From positions 481,277 through 545,276 of the forward strand of contig NW_005199194.1 of NCBI RefSeq assembly GCF_000372725.1: a stretch of DNA of 64,000 nucleotides, in the 5' to 3' direction. Positions within the stretch are counted from its first letter, which is position 1. Every line of letters begins with the position of its first letter. Below the pieces are notes generated by a model, which did not search any database, was not told the DNA's origin, and saw nothing but the letters and a program-made list of their open reading frames with translations. Shown here piece after piece: positions 51,062 through 62,037 of the stretch. The DNA comes from Emiliania huxleyi CCMP1516. Taxonomy: Eukaryota; Haptophyta; Isochrysidales; Noelaerhabdaceae. A program made the position numbers and the translations under genes.

Positions 51062-53877
51062 TCACTCTGAGAGGTTCGAGTAGCCCTCCGCGCGCGGGCG
51101 CGGCCGGGCGTGCGACGGGGCCGTCAGTGACTCGACAGCCGGCGGCGGCAGCGGCGCGGGGACGAGCGGGAGCGGCGCCGCACCGTCGGGGGGGGCGTGC
51201 TCTGCGCGGGCGGGGGAGCGCGACGCCTGCACGATTGCGTGCTCCAGCGAGCTCCAGCGAGCTCCAGCGAGCTCCAGCGAGCTCCGGCTCGTGGTCCCGC
51301 GGCGTAGCGCCTCGAGGCTCTCCAGCGCGGACCTCTCGTCCGAGAGCGCCGTCGAGAGCGCCGTGGCGTCCGGGGGCGGCTGTGCGAGCAACACGGGTGG
51401 CGATGTGGACAAAGAGCGGCGCAAGCCGCCTCCTCCGCAGCTCGCCCGGCCCGCGGCTGGCTGGCTGTGGCCTAGGCTGTGGCGGCCCGCTCGAACCCGC
51501 TGTCGCTCTGCGGCGAGCACCTCCTTGCAGACGTGGCGCGGCAGCACGAGCAGGTCGCAGTACGTCGCGCACTCGGCGGTGGCTTGCGCGACGGGCGGCG
51601 CGCAGGCCGTGCGGCCGTCGGTGCCCTCGAGTGCCCGCTCTCCGAAAAAGTCGTTGTCGCCGAGGGTGGCGAGGAGGGTGCGCTCTTCGGGCAAGCCCCA
51701 CTTGACCCACACGCGCACCGTGCCGCGCCGCACGAGGTAGAGCGTGTCGACGGGCCGCCCCTCCTACACGCGCGGCCGATCTCGGGTGATCTCGGGCAAG
51801 CTCGGGCGGTCTCGCGCCCGCACCCGCCGGCCGAGGACCTCCACGAGCAGCTGGCCGGGCATGCAGACCATCGGCTGCAGCTGCTGCACGAGCGCCACCA
51901 CCGCCGACGAGGAGAGCGGGCGGAAGAAGGGGCAGTGCTGGAGGAGGTCGCCGTAGAGCGCCATCGTCAGGCGCAGCGAGAGCTCGCGCGGGAGCCCGGC
52001 CAGGTCGGAGCCGATCTCGTGCATGGCCTGCTGCGACGAGGAGAGCCGGTAGGTGAAGAAGTCGAGCACCTGCCGCTGCAGACCCTCGGGCACGTCGCTG
52101 CGCGCGAGGAAGCTCTGGATGAGCTCGAGCCGCTTGAGGACGTGGCCGCGCTTGGCGTCGAGCGTCTGCAGGGCTGCGGTCGCCGCGGCGATGGTGACAA
52201 TGTTGATGAAGAGGCCGACGAAGAGTCCTCCGACGGTGAGGGCGACCTGTGCCGGAGAGAGAGAGAGAGAGAGGGAGAGAGGGCCGTCGGCGCACAGCTG
52301 AACTACTCGACCCTCGGCCAACCTCTCGGCTGTGCCTCTCAGCCGCCTCTCGGCCACCTCTCGGCTGTGCCTCTCGGCCGCCTCTCGGCCACCTCTCGGC
52401 TGTGCCTCTCGGCCGCCTCTCGGCCGCCTCTCGGCTGTGCCTCTCGGCCGCCTCTCGGCCGCCTCTCGGCCACCTCTCGGCCGCCTCTCGGCCACCTCTC
52501 GGCTGTGCCTCTCGGCCGCCTCTCGGCCGCCTCTCGGCCACCTCTCGGCTGTGCCTCGACCTGGCCGGTGGTGGTCGGCTCGACGTCGAAGGGGACGAGG
52601 CAGGTCATGAGGGAGGCGCCCCACAGGAAGGCGACCGCGTACTTGTCCCGCAGTCCCGCGGCCTGCAGCTCGGAGCTCGGACCCCACCCGTCATCGCACG
52701 CGGCGGGGTCGTCGTCGAAGATGTTGCACCCCGTCGTGCCGACCAGCCACCACAGGCAGCCGCTCCAGTGGCACGCAATCAGCAGCAGCGCCGACAGCTG
52801 CGCGACCCGGCCGGCCGCGTGGCCGAAGCGCCGCTCGAGCGCGAGGGAGACGTGGGAGTGGAGCCACGAGGTGGAGGGGCGGATCTTGGCGAGGTCGTTG
52901 CGGATCAGCTTCGGCACCACACGGCCCAGCCGCAGCAGCCGCAGCACGCGGACGATCGCCGGCGTGCCCGAGTGGTAGTCGCTGTCTTCGTCGAAAGTGT
53001 CGCCTCCGACGAACCAGGCGAAGGGGGCGGCGACGAAGAGGTCGAGCGCGAAGCGCGTGTGCAGGTAGTGCGAGCGGACGGCGGCGGGCTCGAGCACGAC
53101 CATCCCGTCGAGGTAGTAGCCCGTGCGCATGGCGACGTACACGTCGACGAGGAAGATCACGTCGAAGCCGACGTTGGCGACCGCCCACGGCAGCTTTGGG
53201 TGGAAGTGGTCGTCGAAGGCGATCTCGAGCGGCACGACCACCGCCACGAAGGCGACGCCCAGCATGACGAGCAGCCGCCACAGCTCGTGCGGCGTCGAGT
53301 GCGGGACGAGGACCTCGGCCCTGCGCTGCCCCAGCGTGAGCGACCACACTGTCCACGGCGCGGCCAGCAGGCAGCACGCGCACGAGAGCAGGCGGCGAGC
53401 GCAGAGCGTGCAGCGATAGGGCGTGGCTGGTGCGGGAGGGAGGAGCCGTGCCGAGGAGTTTGGCGACGAGGCAATCGAGAAGGCGCGCGAGGCTGCCCGC
53501 GGCGGCGGCGTGCGAGACGACCGAGGAGGAGGCGCCTTCGAGCGGGTTGCCGCCGCAGCCGTCGACTCGGGAGCGGCGGCGACAGCTGAGACAGCTGCAC
53601 GAGTAGAGCACCTCCGCAGCACTTGGTGCAGGTTCGACTCCCCCTCCGCCTCCTCCGCCTCCGCCACAGCAGCAGGAGCGGCGGTGCACCCGCCCTGCCC
53701 GTCATCCACGGGCTTTTGCTCCTCGCTCAGTGCGCTGTCGAGGCTCTGGCGCACCTCGTCCGGCTCTGCTCTCCCGCCGCCGCCATCGCAGTCTTGGAGG
53801 ATGGCCGCGACGAGCTCGGCCTGACGGCGTGTGAGCTCTTGCAGCTCCGCCAGCTTTTTTGCGGCGGCCGGTTGCAT
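51062..53877 (-). CDS. voltage-sensor cation channel with cyclic-nucleotide-binding domain
   Basis: Exons 53877-52561, 52246-51839 and 51763-51062 join in phase to 808 aa. After a low-complexity N-terminus come S1 (LWRLLVMLGVAFVAVVVPLE), S2 (FDVIFLVDVYVAMRTGYYLD), S3 (FALDLFVAAPFAWFVG), S4 with spaced arginines (IVRVLRLLRLGRVVPKLIR), S5 (SALLLIACHWSGCLWWLVG), a pore loop and S6 (VALTVGGLFVGLFINIVTIA). A C-linker (SFLARSDVPEGLQRQVLDFF) and a CNBD (GDLLQHCPFF, VEEGRPVDTLYLVRRGTVRV, DNDFFGERAL) follow. This is the CNG/HCN/EAG superfamily plan, in the plasma or an internal membrane. The position of the usual GYGD filter reads MTCLVPFDVEPTT, so ion selectivity is unclear. Intron 1 is a CCTCTCGGCCG array. 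Confidence 0.9.
52265..52560. repeat. GGCCGCCTCTC / GGCCACCTCTC minisatellite in channel intron
   Basis: Twenty or so 10- to 11-bp units, with GGCTGTGCCTCTC variants every few units, plus a short GA run at 52255-52280. They fill the intron 52247-52560. Confidence 0.9.
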
Positions 53878-53988
53878 GAGCACAGAGGTGAGGGCGGCGG
53901 CGGAAGCGGTGCGGGCGGCACCGCGGATCGGATACGATCGCGGTCTGGGACGTGCTGTCACAGGCGCCGTAAGACTTCGCGCGCGGTG

Positions 53989-54003
53989 AAAAGAATTTAA
54001 AAA
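53989..54003 (-). promoter_or_regulatory. TTTTAAATTCTTTT element upstream of channel gene
   Basis: Minus strand TTTTAAATTCTTTTC about 115 bp before the ATG at 53877; same class as the other candidate elements. Beyond it, 54004-55167 has no supported gene. It holds a repeat C copy (54590-54735), a family D relative (54890-54955) and an (AAAT)n run near 55047. Confidence 0.4.
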
Positions 54004-54589
54004 AACGACGTGGGGGTTGCTGCGTAGCCCATCCCTCCAGGAGATGTCATCTGCTCTATTTATTTATTAAGAGAAAAGGGAGTCCCTTGCCAGAAGGAGG
54101 AGAACTAGGAGAGCGCAACCAGTAGGAGGCCCACGCCTGCCCCCGTGCCGCCGGGTGCAACTTTGTCCTATACGAGAGGGGAATCCCTGGGACCCTGTCG
54201 TGTGGGCCCTACCCAGCCCCCCTCCGTGTCGCGATGCGCTAGGATGCGCTCCCCACTCCCGTTCCCCTGTGTCCCTGATCGTCTCCTTCCAAGATCCTGC
54301 TCGTGCAGGTGGGGACCCTGTCCTCGTCCCATCGCCATCCCTCGTTTGGGTTCTCTGTTTTCTGTCTTCTCAAGAGAAACATGTGTGTTTTCTTTCTTTC
54401 CACATGGACTGTGATCGATCCCCGGCTTGTTTTGTCAGTGTTTGTGGAGAAGCTCGCATCCATGGGCGTCACGGACGGCGGAGGAGGTCTTCACCGACGG
54501 AGGCGAGGATGTGCGCAAGGGAGCGGTCGCGCACCCTCGGCGTCGTGGCGGCGGCCTGGCGGCGGCACTGCCCACAGGCTTAGGTTAGG

Positions 54590-54735
54590 TTAGGTAGAGA
54601 AAGGTGAAGAACAGTCTGGCTCGGACTGGACACCTACGCGATATGGGTGGACGCGGGACAGAAGAGGACGACACACAGACACACAAACTCACTCAGCCAA
54701 CGAAGCTGGGCTGCCACACAATCCCGAGTAAGCGT
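54590..54735 (+). repeat. dispersed repeat C, copy 4
   Basis: TAGGTAGAGAAAGGTGAAGA, GGCTCGGACTGGACACC and ATATGGGTGGACGC match the inverted pair at 6412/7214. Similarity to the 7214 copy continues through GACACACAGACACA and GCTGCCACACA. Confidence 0.7.
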
Positions 54736-55167
54736 ACGGCACTACGGTCTGCGCTTCCTACTCAGGGCCACGCCCGGCCCCTGACCATGCCCCTGTCGCC
54801 CCCCCCAGCACCCACGGTGCCAAGGGCACAAACATATGAAACAACACAGCAGGAACAACACAAACAGGCGACAGGGCACGCGACCTTGTCCTCTCCCATC
54901 CCTCCTTTGCTTTGCGTCTTTTCATTCTTTCTTTTTCCCCGCGTCCCGCGGTAGTTGCTGCTGTTACCTCCCGGGTCCACACGGTACTCCCGTGCTAGGA
55001 CAACAAGGCCCCACGGTACACGGCGTCCCGCGGTACCGGTAGGTGAAATAAATAAATAAATAAAAACGGTCAAACTCTGAGACGAGATGGGATTTAGGGA
55101 CATGTGTCCCCGCCCTGCACGATCTTGGTGTGAGGGATCTTCAATCCGTCCCCTCACCCCCTGGTCA

Positions 55168-55792
55168 CTACCCGACACTAGAAGAGCAGCAAGAGTTGGG
55201 GCTGCGGCTACGGCTGCGGCTGCGGGAGGGGCTATGGTCGCGGGAGAGCCGCTGCGCCGCGTGGGCGCGCCTACACCGCGCTTGCTCCGCTCGCCACCTC
55301 TCGCAAAGGTCCAAAGTCATAGCCATCACCTCCTCCGGCAAGTCCTTTTCGCCTATCTTGCCGTCCCTCCATGCCTGGTAGAGCTCGTCGTCATAGCCAT
55401 ATTGCATCACAGCCTGCTGCACTGCGTCGTGCACAACCCCTGCCACCCTATCCCGCGCCTCAGCGTCGGAAAATTCGAGCTCGGAGTCATACCCGGAAGC
55501 AGGCGCAGACGGCCGCGGCGATTTGGCAGGCGGCGAGGTGGGGGAGGGAGAGCGCGGCGGTGCGCGCTCGTGGCTCCCGCTGGTGCCAGAAGGGCCAGCG
55601 CCCAATGCGCTCAGCCTGTTCTTGTCCACCACCTTGGGAGAAGGGGGTGGGGGTCCACCTCCCTTGGGTGCGGGCTTGCGGTGTTCCTGCTTCCGCTTGC
55701 CCGACTTTGGCGGGTTGCGGCCGAAGTTCTTCATGGTGAACCTGTCCGGCTTGCCGCCCTTCCCGACCCTCGTCCACCCCTCGGGCGACTCG
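55168..55792 (-). CDS. hypothetical RS-rich protein, 5' part in gap
   Basis: The open frame runs from the N gap to a stop at 55168. It has a Lys/Pro-rich lead (PEGWTRVGKGGKPDRFTMKN), a Ser/Pro linker, an acidic SELEFSDAEARDRV segment and a helical region (YDDELYQAWRDGKIGEKDLP, MALDL-like). It ends in an RS tract (SRSRSRSRSP) typical of splicing-related or RNA-binding proteins. Not recognised. Since the start is in the gap, whether it is a gene or an ORF of a repetitive element cannot be judged. Confidence 0.45.
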
Positions 55793-56321
55793 NNNNNNNN
55801 NNNNNNNNNNNNNNNNNNNNNNNNNNNNNNNNNNNNNNNNNNNNNNNNNNNNNNNNNNNNNNNNNNNNNNNNNNNNNNNNNNNNNNNNNNNNNNNNNNNN
55901 NNNNNNNNNNNNNNNNNNNNNNNNNNNNNNNNNNNNNNNNNNNNNNNNNNNNNNNNNNNNNNNNNNNNNNNNNNNNNNNNNNNNNNNNNNNNNNNNNNNN
56001 NNNNNNNNNNNNNNNNNNNNNNNNNNNNNNNNNNNNNNNNNNNNNNNNNNNNNNNNNNNNNNNNNNNNNNNNNNNNNNNNNNNNNNNNNNNNNNNNNNNN
56101 NNNNNNNNNNNNNNNNNNNNNNNNNNNNNNNNNNNNNNNNNNNNNNNNNNNNNNNNNNNNNNNNNNNNNNNNNNNNNNNNNNNNNNNNNNNNNNNNNNNN
56201 NNNNNNNNNNNNNNNNNNNNNNNNNNNNNNNNNNNNNNNNNNNNNNNNNNNNNNNNNNNNNNNNNNNNNNNNNNNNNNNNNNNNNNNNNNNNNNNNNNNN
56301 NNNNNNNNNNNNNNNNNNNNN
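55793..56321. other. assembly gap (N)
   Basis: 529 unknown bases. Confidence 1.
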
Positions 56322-56589
56322 TCGCCGCGCGTGGCACGGGAGGCGCGAGAGGCGCGGCTGTCGGTCAACCCCGCGGCGCATGCGCGCCGCGGAAGCTGCT
56401 CGACAGGCGACTTCATTGCGAACGCGGTCGCCGTTACTCCAACTTTGCTTTGCCGATCAAAAGTGCCCGTCCTTTGCTTTTTAGCCGCCGAAATTTAGCA
56501 TGCTGTTTTTCTTTATAGGTGCCTCGCAGCGTATTCTCGTATTATCTTCGAGTAAGGGATCGCGTGGGGGCGGTACGTATTCCCGTATC

Positions 56590-56800
56590 ACTAGCTCCGA
56601 GTAGAGGGGGCGTCCTTGCAGTTAAGGGGAAACCTGGTACGCGGGTCCAACCCTCGGAGAGTATTCTTTAGCTCCGAGTAGAGGGGGCGTTCTGCTGCTA
56701 GGGGAAACCCGGAGCGCGGTACTATCCCTCGGAGAGTATTCTTTAGCTCCGAGTAGAGGGGCGGCGTTCTGCAGTTAAGGGGAAACCCGAGTTGTGCTGT
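56590..56800. repeat. about 76-bp tandem repeat, three copies
   Basis: AGCTCCGAGTAGAGGGGGCG ... AGGGGAAAC ... CCCTCGGAGAGTATTCTTT occurs three times (starts near 56593, 56670 and 56745). The minus strand stays open through all three. The flanks 56322-56589 and 56801-56991 show nothing I can name. Confidence 0.85.
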
Positions 56801-57211
56801 CGTTTGTGTGCCCTTCGGAACGGCCTTCACGCCTTTTGCCGCAAATCCGTTTGAATGCGCTAAGCATGAATCTCATCCGAATTTCGTTCTGGCAGATGTT
56901 CTCTCAGTGTCGATACGTCAGTAGGGCTCTTACACTTTTTGACTCTCTTGTGTAAACATAACAAGTGTGCTCCAGGTCGAGACTCGAGTGCTAAACCACC
57001 GTATTCACATTTTCAGCGACCCCTTCTCTGTCAACCATCTCCAAACCCCCCTCTCCGGATGCCGCGGTGATGGAGACGAGGCTCGCCTGCGCCGTGGCGC
57101 GGTTCGAGGACGGCTCGGCGAGGGAGGGGCCGGAGGGAGGGGAGGGAGGGAGGGGAGGGAGGGAGGGAGGGAGGGAGGGAGGCTGCGCCGCAGCAGCTGG
57201 GCGCGGCTCAC

Positions 57212-57757
57212 CGTGTCAGGGACTGTCCCAACCTTGAGGGCGGGGGCGTCGAACGCGAGCTTGAAGAGCTCGCCGTTCTTTGCGTCCTTGTAGCCGATGG
57301 TCGTCTCGCAGAACTGGTCCGACGCCTGCGGACGTGTCCGGGACATGTCGTGGACGTGTCGTGGACATGCCTGGACGTGTCGTGGACGTGCGAGGCGAGC
57401 TGCGCCTCCTCGAGAGTTCGCTGTCTAGGAAGTGTCTAGGAAGTGTCTAGGAAGTGTCTAGGAAGTGTCTAGGAGGTGTCTAGGAAGTGTCTAGGAAGTG
57501 TCTAGGAAGTGTCTAGGAGGTGTCTAGGAAGTGTCTAGGAGGTGTCTAGGAAGTGTCTAGGAAGTGTCTAGGAAGTGTCTAGGAAGTGTCTAGGAAGCGC
57601 CATGTCGTTGGCCACGTTCGCGCCCATCAGCACCGAGCAGTCCGCGTTGAGGCCCTGGCGGGGCGGGGGGCAGGAGATGAGCACCGCAAGAAAGGAGCGC
57701 GGCAGGGAGTGGAGAGAGGCGGCAGGGGCAGCCGGGGCAGCACGCAGCAGCAGCGGC

Positions 57758-57848
<91 letters not shown>

Positions 57849-58802
57849 CAGGTGGGGGGGGGGGGGGGCAGGAGAGTGGAGCGGGGAGAGTAGAGCGGGA
57901 GAGTAGATCGGGAGAGGCAGCAGGGGTGGCTGTGCGCCTGGCGCAGCAGATCAGAGATGAGTACCACGCCTGGCGGAGGGGGGGAGAGGGCGGCGGAGAG
58001 GGTGAAGGCGAGGCGGAAGGAGGTGGCGGCGAGGGCGGTGGGCGGCGGCGGCGGCGGCGAGGTGGAGGGCGGTGGCGGGGTGGGTGGAAGAGAGGCAGTG
58101 GCAGCGCAGGCGTGGCGGCGCAGGCGGAGGAGGGGGGCGTGACTCCCGCCACACACAAGGTGGCGGAGGGAGAGGCGCAGCGAGCCGCCGGTGTGCGCGC
58201 GGTGGAGCGGTCGGGCGGCCGGGCGAGGGTGGCGGGCGGCGAGGGCTGGGGTCGCGCCATTGTCGTCAAAGTCGATGCCCTTGATCGCGGACAGCACCTT
58301 TGCGCCCGGCGCCACCGACTCCTTGATGGTGGGCATGAGCGGCTTGAGGAACTGGTGCGGCAGGCAGAAGCAGACCATCGTCGCGCCCTTGACCGCCTCG
58401 GCCAGGTCGGGCACCGCCTTCACGTTCGGCGTGAACTTGGCCCCCTTGAGGTACTTGACGTTCTCGTTGGTCTCGTTAATAATCTCGGTGAGCGGCTTGC
58501 CATCAATCATCTCCTCGTACACGTACAGCTTGACCTGCGGCGCAGGGAGAGGCGGACCGACGCCTCGGCTACCGCGGCCGCGCACAGAGCGAGCGGCGCG
58601 GCGCGGCGGCTGCGTCGCGGGGGGCGCGGTCGGGCGCCTCATTGTCAAAGATGTCGTGGCGCAGTGCGTTCTGGCCGAGGATGCGCACGAGCGCGGAGCC
58701 GAAGTTGCCGCTGCCGACCATCGCCAGCTTCTCGCTGCCTGCCGCGCCGCTCAACAGGCGCGAGCCGGGCCGCGCCAGGCCCTTGGAGACGCGGGAGAGC
58801 AT
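57212..58802 (-). CDS. NAD-dependent glycerol-3-phosphate dehydrogenase, C-terminus missing
   Basis: Interconverts dihydroxyacetone phosphate and glycerol-3-phosphate with NADH (family knowledge). Exons 58802-58638, 58534-58247, 57654-57601 and 57325-57212 join in phase to 207 aa. They carry a possible organelle presequence (MLSRVSKGLARPGSRLLSG), the NAD motif MVGSGNFGSALVRI, VKLYVYEEMIDGKPLTEIIN, ATMVCFCLPHQFLKPLMPTI, the catalytic-Lys segment LSAIKGIDF, VLMGANVANDM and QFCETTIGYK. The C-terminal half of the catalytic domain (LKN and later motifs) is not visible before the repeats and gap on the left. Reading on after a GTGAGCCGCG donor gives only a short unrelated tail to a stop near 56992. 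The gene is truncated, or its 3' exons were lost in assembly. One intron holds (GA)n, another a CTAGGAAGTGT array. Confidence 0.8.
57345..57400. repeat. GTGTCGTGGACG repeat in GPDH intron
   Basis: Four or five copies of GGACGTGTCGTG-like 12-mers, the reverse complement of the CACGACACGTCC array in the ERGIC3-like locus. Confidence 0.75.
57425..57600. repeat. 11-bp GAAGTGTCTAG minisatellite
   Basis: About sixteen 11-bp units with occasional GAGGTGTCTAG variants fill the intron between the GPDH exons at 57325 and 57601. Confidence 0.95.
57763..57844. repeat. (GA)n microsatellite in GPDH intron
   Basis: About 80 bp of GA with one CGAG interruption, followed by a poly-G run at 57854-57867. Confidence 0.95.
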
Positions 58803-58843
58803 CGTGCAGGCTGTCGAAGTAACAGGGTGGGGTGAAGAAGCTG

Positions 58844-58853
58844 GAAGAATTTT
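58844..58853 (-). promoter_or_regulatory. AAAATTCTTCC element upstream of GPDH-like gene
   Basis: Minus strand CACAAAATTCTTCCAG about 45 bp before the ATG at 58802, similar to the other AAATTCTT elements. Confidence 0.35.
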
Positions 58854-59383
58854 GTGGAGCACGGCGGGCGCGCCGGTGCGGCATTAGTGTGTGTAGTGTG
58901 TGCCTGACTCACGGTATACGCGCGCGCGGCGGCATGGCAGCCGGCACGGCACACGACTCACGAGGCCACATCCCGGGGCGCGCGCCGAACTCTCCTCGTA
59001 CTCGAGTCTCTAGCTCTCTCTCTACTCGATCGAGTAAGTAGCTTCTTTCTATCTCACCCTATCGTGATGTGTTTCTTTCCCGTGGAGCGAGTTCGACGCG
59101 GCGATGGAGGTGGACCAAGGCTGAGTGCGCGGCAGCGTGTGTGCTGCGAGCGGGCGAGGGAGGGGGTGCGAGGACGCGTGCGTGGGTGGGGGAGCGTGGG
59201 CTAGCGGCGAGAGGGAGAGAGAGTGCGCTGCTACAGGACCAAATCGAGCTAGAGGTGTGTGCATGGAGCATGTCAAGCGGCCAAAGGATATCCACCTCGA
59301 GAACCTCGAGACCTCGAGAACCGTGACACGATCGTCCGCGTCCAGATTTCGGACGTCCCAGAACGGCTGCAACTAACTGATCC

Positions 59384-61291
59384 ATGATGACGGAGGTGCA
59401 CGCGCGACGCGACACCGCGAGCGACGTGCGCACGTACAACTTCACCTCCGTCCTCGACTCGCCTCCTTTCACCACGTATGAGATCGCCATCCTCCTGCCG
59501 CTCCGCTGCACCGAGGAGTTCCCGGTCGACGTCTGGGTCGACAGCGTGAACGCCAGCTTCGCGACTCTGAACGCGAAGCTCTTCATCGGGGTAGACGAGG
59601 ACGACGCGGGATGGGCGGCGTGCGAACGCGCGCTCAACTCGAAGCTCACGTTGGCCGTGCCGTACGAGGTGAAGATGTTCCCGCCCGCAAAGCCCGCGAT
59701 CATCTGCCCCATCTGGGCGAGCCTCGCCCTCAAGGCCTACCGCTTGGGCTGCTCCTATTTTGTCCTGTGGGGCGATGACGTCCGCGTCGACCCGGCCGAC
59801 TGGTTCACCCAAATGGTCCAGCCGACGCTCGGGCCGGCTGACCTTGGCTGCGTCGCGCCGATCGACGTCAACGATCCCAGCGTCACCACGTTCCCAATCG
59901 TCACCCGCGCGCACTTTGACGTCTTCGGCCGTCTCTTCTCGCCGCGCTTCATCAATCAGGATGCTGACCCGTACCTCTTCGAGCTCTATCGCCGTGTCGG
60001 CCGCGCGAGCGTCCTCACCGACGCGCGGGTGACCAATCTCCGAGGTGGCGCCGCCGCGTGGCCGGTGGAAGACGCCAATCCTCGCTACGAGCGCCAGCCT
60101 CTCGCGAGCTGGAAGCAGGAGTGCCTCGCGCCAGACGCGCAGCAGCTCATCAAGGTCATCGGCTCGCCCGCGGCTCCTTTCGTGACGATCGACGTGGTGG
60201 TGCCGAGCTTCCGCACACCATGCGAGCTGCTGTGGCGCATGACGAGCCTACACGACCCGCCGGGCTGCTCAGTCAAGTACATCATCGTCGTGGACAACCC
60301 CTCCGCGCCCAACCTGAACGAGATCCTCAAGCTTCAGAGCGAACGAGTCCGTGTCCGTGTCAACCCCGAGAACGTCGGTGCGTCCTCCTCGCGCTCGCGC
60401 GGCCTCGCCGAGGCGTGCGCGGAGTGGGTGCTCTTCTTCGATGACGACGTCGAGGTCACGCAAGCCTGCCTCAACGCGTACGCCCTCGCGGCCGCCGACC
60501 GCGGCGCAAAGTACTCGGGGTTTGTCGGCTCGACGATCCTGCCGCCGGTGGCCAACCTCCTTCACGAGGCGACTCGGCTGAGTGACATCACGTTCTTCTA
60601 CAACCTGCCCAAGTGGATGGGCGAGACTGTCCCGTGGGGCGTGACAGCGAATATCATGGTGCGCCGCGTCGATGACCTTGAGTTCGACACCGTGTATGCC
60701 AAGACGGGCGGAGGTGAGGACGTCGACTACTGCGTCGAGCTCGTGCACGCGCTCAAGCTGCCCCTCGGCCGCGTCGTCGAGGCGAAGGTGATCCACGATT
60801 GGTGGCCGTGCACCGACGGCCGCGCGCTCGCCTACCTGCACCGCTTCTGGAAGTGGACGATGGGTGATGGCTATCTGCTGTACAAGCACCCGCAGTATGT
60901 CTACATCTCCTTCCCGAACGTCGTCGAGCTCAGCCTCGCCCTCGTGCTCACCGCGGGCTGGCTCGTGCCGTGCATCCTCGTGCTCCGTCTCCTCGGCGCG
61001 ATCTGGATTATCGAGGTCGGCTGTGAGACGATCCGCGCGCTGCAGGGGCCCGAGGCGCGGCACCTAAAGGCGACGGACCGGCTCATCGCGGCGTTCCTGT
61101 CGTTCCTCGTCAAGAACGTCGTCGACGCGGGCCACCTCACCTTCCACCTCATCCACATGCGACCGGCCTTTGTGCTCCACCGCTTCGACTTCTTCCTTGG
61201 CCGCCACGGCCTTCCCGCCATCGAGCGGCGCAAGTTCGCCCAGCGCAACGCGCTGTGGATCGCCGCCATGGCCCTCACGATGCGCTCGTGA
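59384..61291 (+). CDS. two-domain GT-A glycosyltransferase
   Basis: The intronless 635-aa frame starts MMTEVHARRDTASD. Residues about 30-270 form one GT-A-like domain, with EIAILLPLRCTEEFPVDVWV and a DD motif in FVLWGDDVRVD. Residues about 275-500 form a second, clearly family-2-like domain: TIDVVVPSFRTPCELLWRMT, VRVNPENVGASSSRSRGLAE, then VLFFDDDVEV (metal-binding DDD) and TGGGEDVDYCVELVHALKLP (acceptor-side ED). The C-terminal part has two hydrophobic helices (LSLALVLTAGWLVPCILVLR), suggesting membrane attachment. Such enzymes build polysaccharides or glycoconjugates (family knowledge); donor and acceptor are unknown. The upstream region 58803-59383 shows no AAATTCTT element; it has a GAGAACCTCGAGACCTCGAG repeat near 59300. 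Confidence 0.8.
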   Translation: MMTEVHARRDTASDVRTYNFTSVLDSPPFTTYEIAILLPLRCTEEFPVDVWVDSVNASFATLNAKLFIGVDEDDAGWAACERALNSKLTLAVPYEVKMFPPAKPAIICPIWASLALKAYRLGCSYFVLWGDDVRVDPADWFTQMVQPTLGPADLGCVAPIDVNDPSVTTFPIVTRAHFDVFGRLFSPRFINQDADPYLFELYRRVGRASVLTDARVTNLRGGAAAWPVEDANPRYERQPLASWKQECLAPDAQQLIKVIGSPAAPFVTIDVVVPSFRTPCELLWRMTSLHDPPGCSVKYIIVVDNPSAPNLNEILKLQSERVRVRVNPENVGASSSRSRGLAEACAEWVLFFDDDVEVTQACLNAYALAAADRGAKYSGFVGSTILPPVANLLHEATRLSDITFFYNLPKWMGETVPWGVTANIMVRRVDDLEFDTVYAKTGGGEDVDYCVELVHALKLPLGRVVEAKVIHDWWPCTDGRALAYLHRFWKWTMGDGYLLYKHPQYVYISFPNVVELSLALVLTAGWLVPCILVLRLLGAIWIIEVGCETIRALQGPEARHLKATDRLIAAFLSFLVKNVVDAGHLTFHLIHMRPAFVLHRFDFFLGRHGLPAIERRKFAQRNALWIAAMALTMRS

Positions 61292-62037
61292 TGTGCGCGA
61301 CGTGATGACAAGAGTGTATAGACGATTGCACACGACCCACAAGCACTGTGAAGTTGTGAAGTTGTATGCGTCGCTCGACAGCACACGCATGTTGTTGCCA
61401 CTTCATACAGTGCTGCGAGCTGGCCTATGGCCGGACCTTACGACGGTCCAGCGCTGGGCAGCGTGATGGCTCCTACTCGAGGCGCGACATGAGTGTACGA
61501 GGACCTCAACGCCTCGGTTTGGCGAAAACCAGCATGAGGAGCGGAGCCGCTGTAGCTCCTCCCAGCAGGTTGCGCGTCTCGGTTTGGCCGACGTCCCATC
61601 CACAGCGCATACTACGGCAGCTCCCCAGCTCAAGAAGGCTGCACTCGACCACATCGCCCGAGTCAAGAAATTGTTCGGCAGTTTGTTCGGCACTCTAGAT
61701 GGCCTAAACATGCTTGCGTTCAAGTCTCGAGGTCTGCGCTTAAACTTGAAAATTTAATAAAATTCCTTCTAAAATCCGCTCCGACCGGCCTATTAGCGAG
61801 TTTTAGTAATACTATTACGACGCGCTATCCCCCCTTGCCCCTAGCCCTCTTGCTGTTTTTCTTTTTGGAGCTTTGGACGCGTCTCGACCCTCCGTCCAAC
61901 ATTCGCATCCCCTCTTTTACATACATAAAAAACATGTCGATGTCCCCCGGAGGATGATCCATAAGTGCATGTATGTGCAGCGCCACACAGTCCTCCTCGC
62001 CGGCCCCGCCTGCAACGCCCGCCCGGCCGCGCATGCG
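61292..62037. other. intergenic, convergent 3' ends
   Basis: Lies between the glycosyltransferase and the ARM/TPR/RING gene, both ending here. AT-rich at 61740-61830 (TTTAATAAAATTCC, TAGTAATACTATTACG), plausible for 3' ends. The direct near-repeat CTCGGTTTGGCGAAA / CTCGGTTTGGCCGAC is at 61513 and 61578. No gene seen. Confidence 0.5.
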
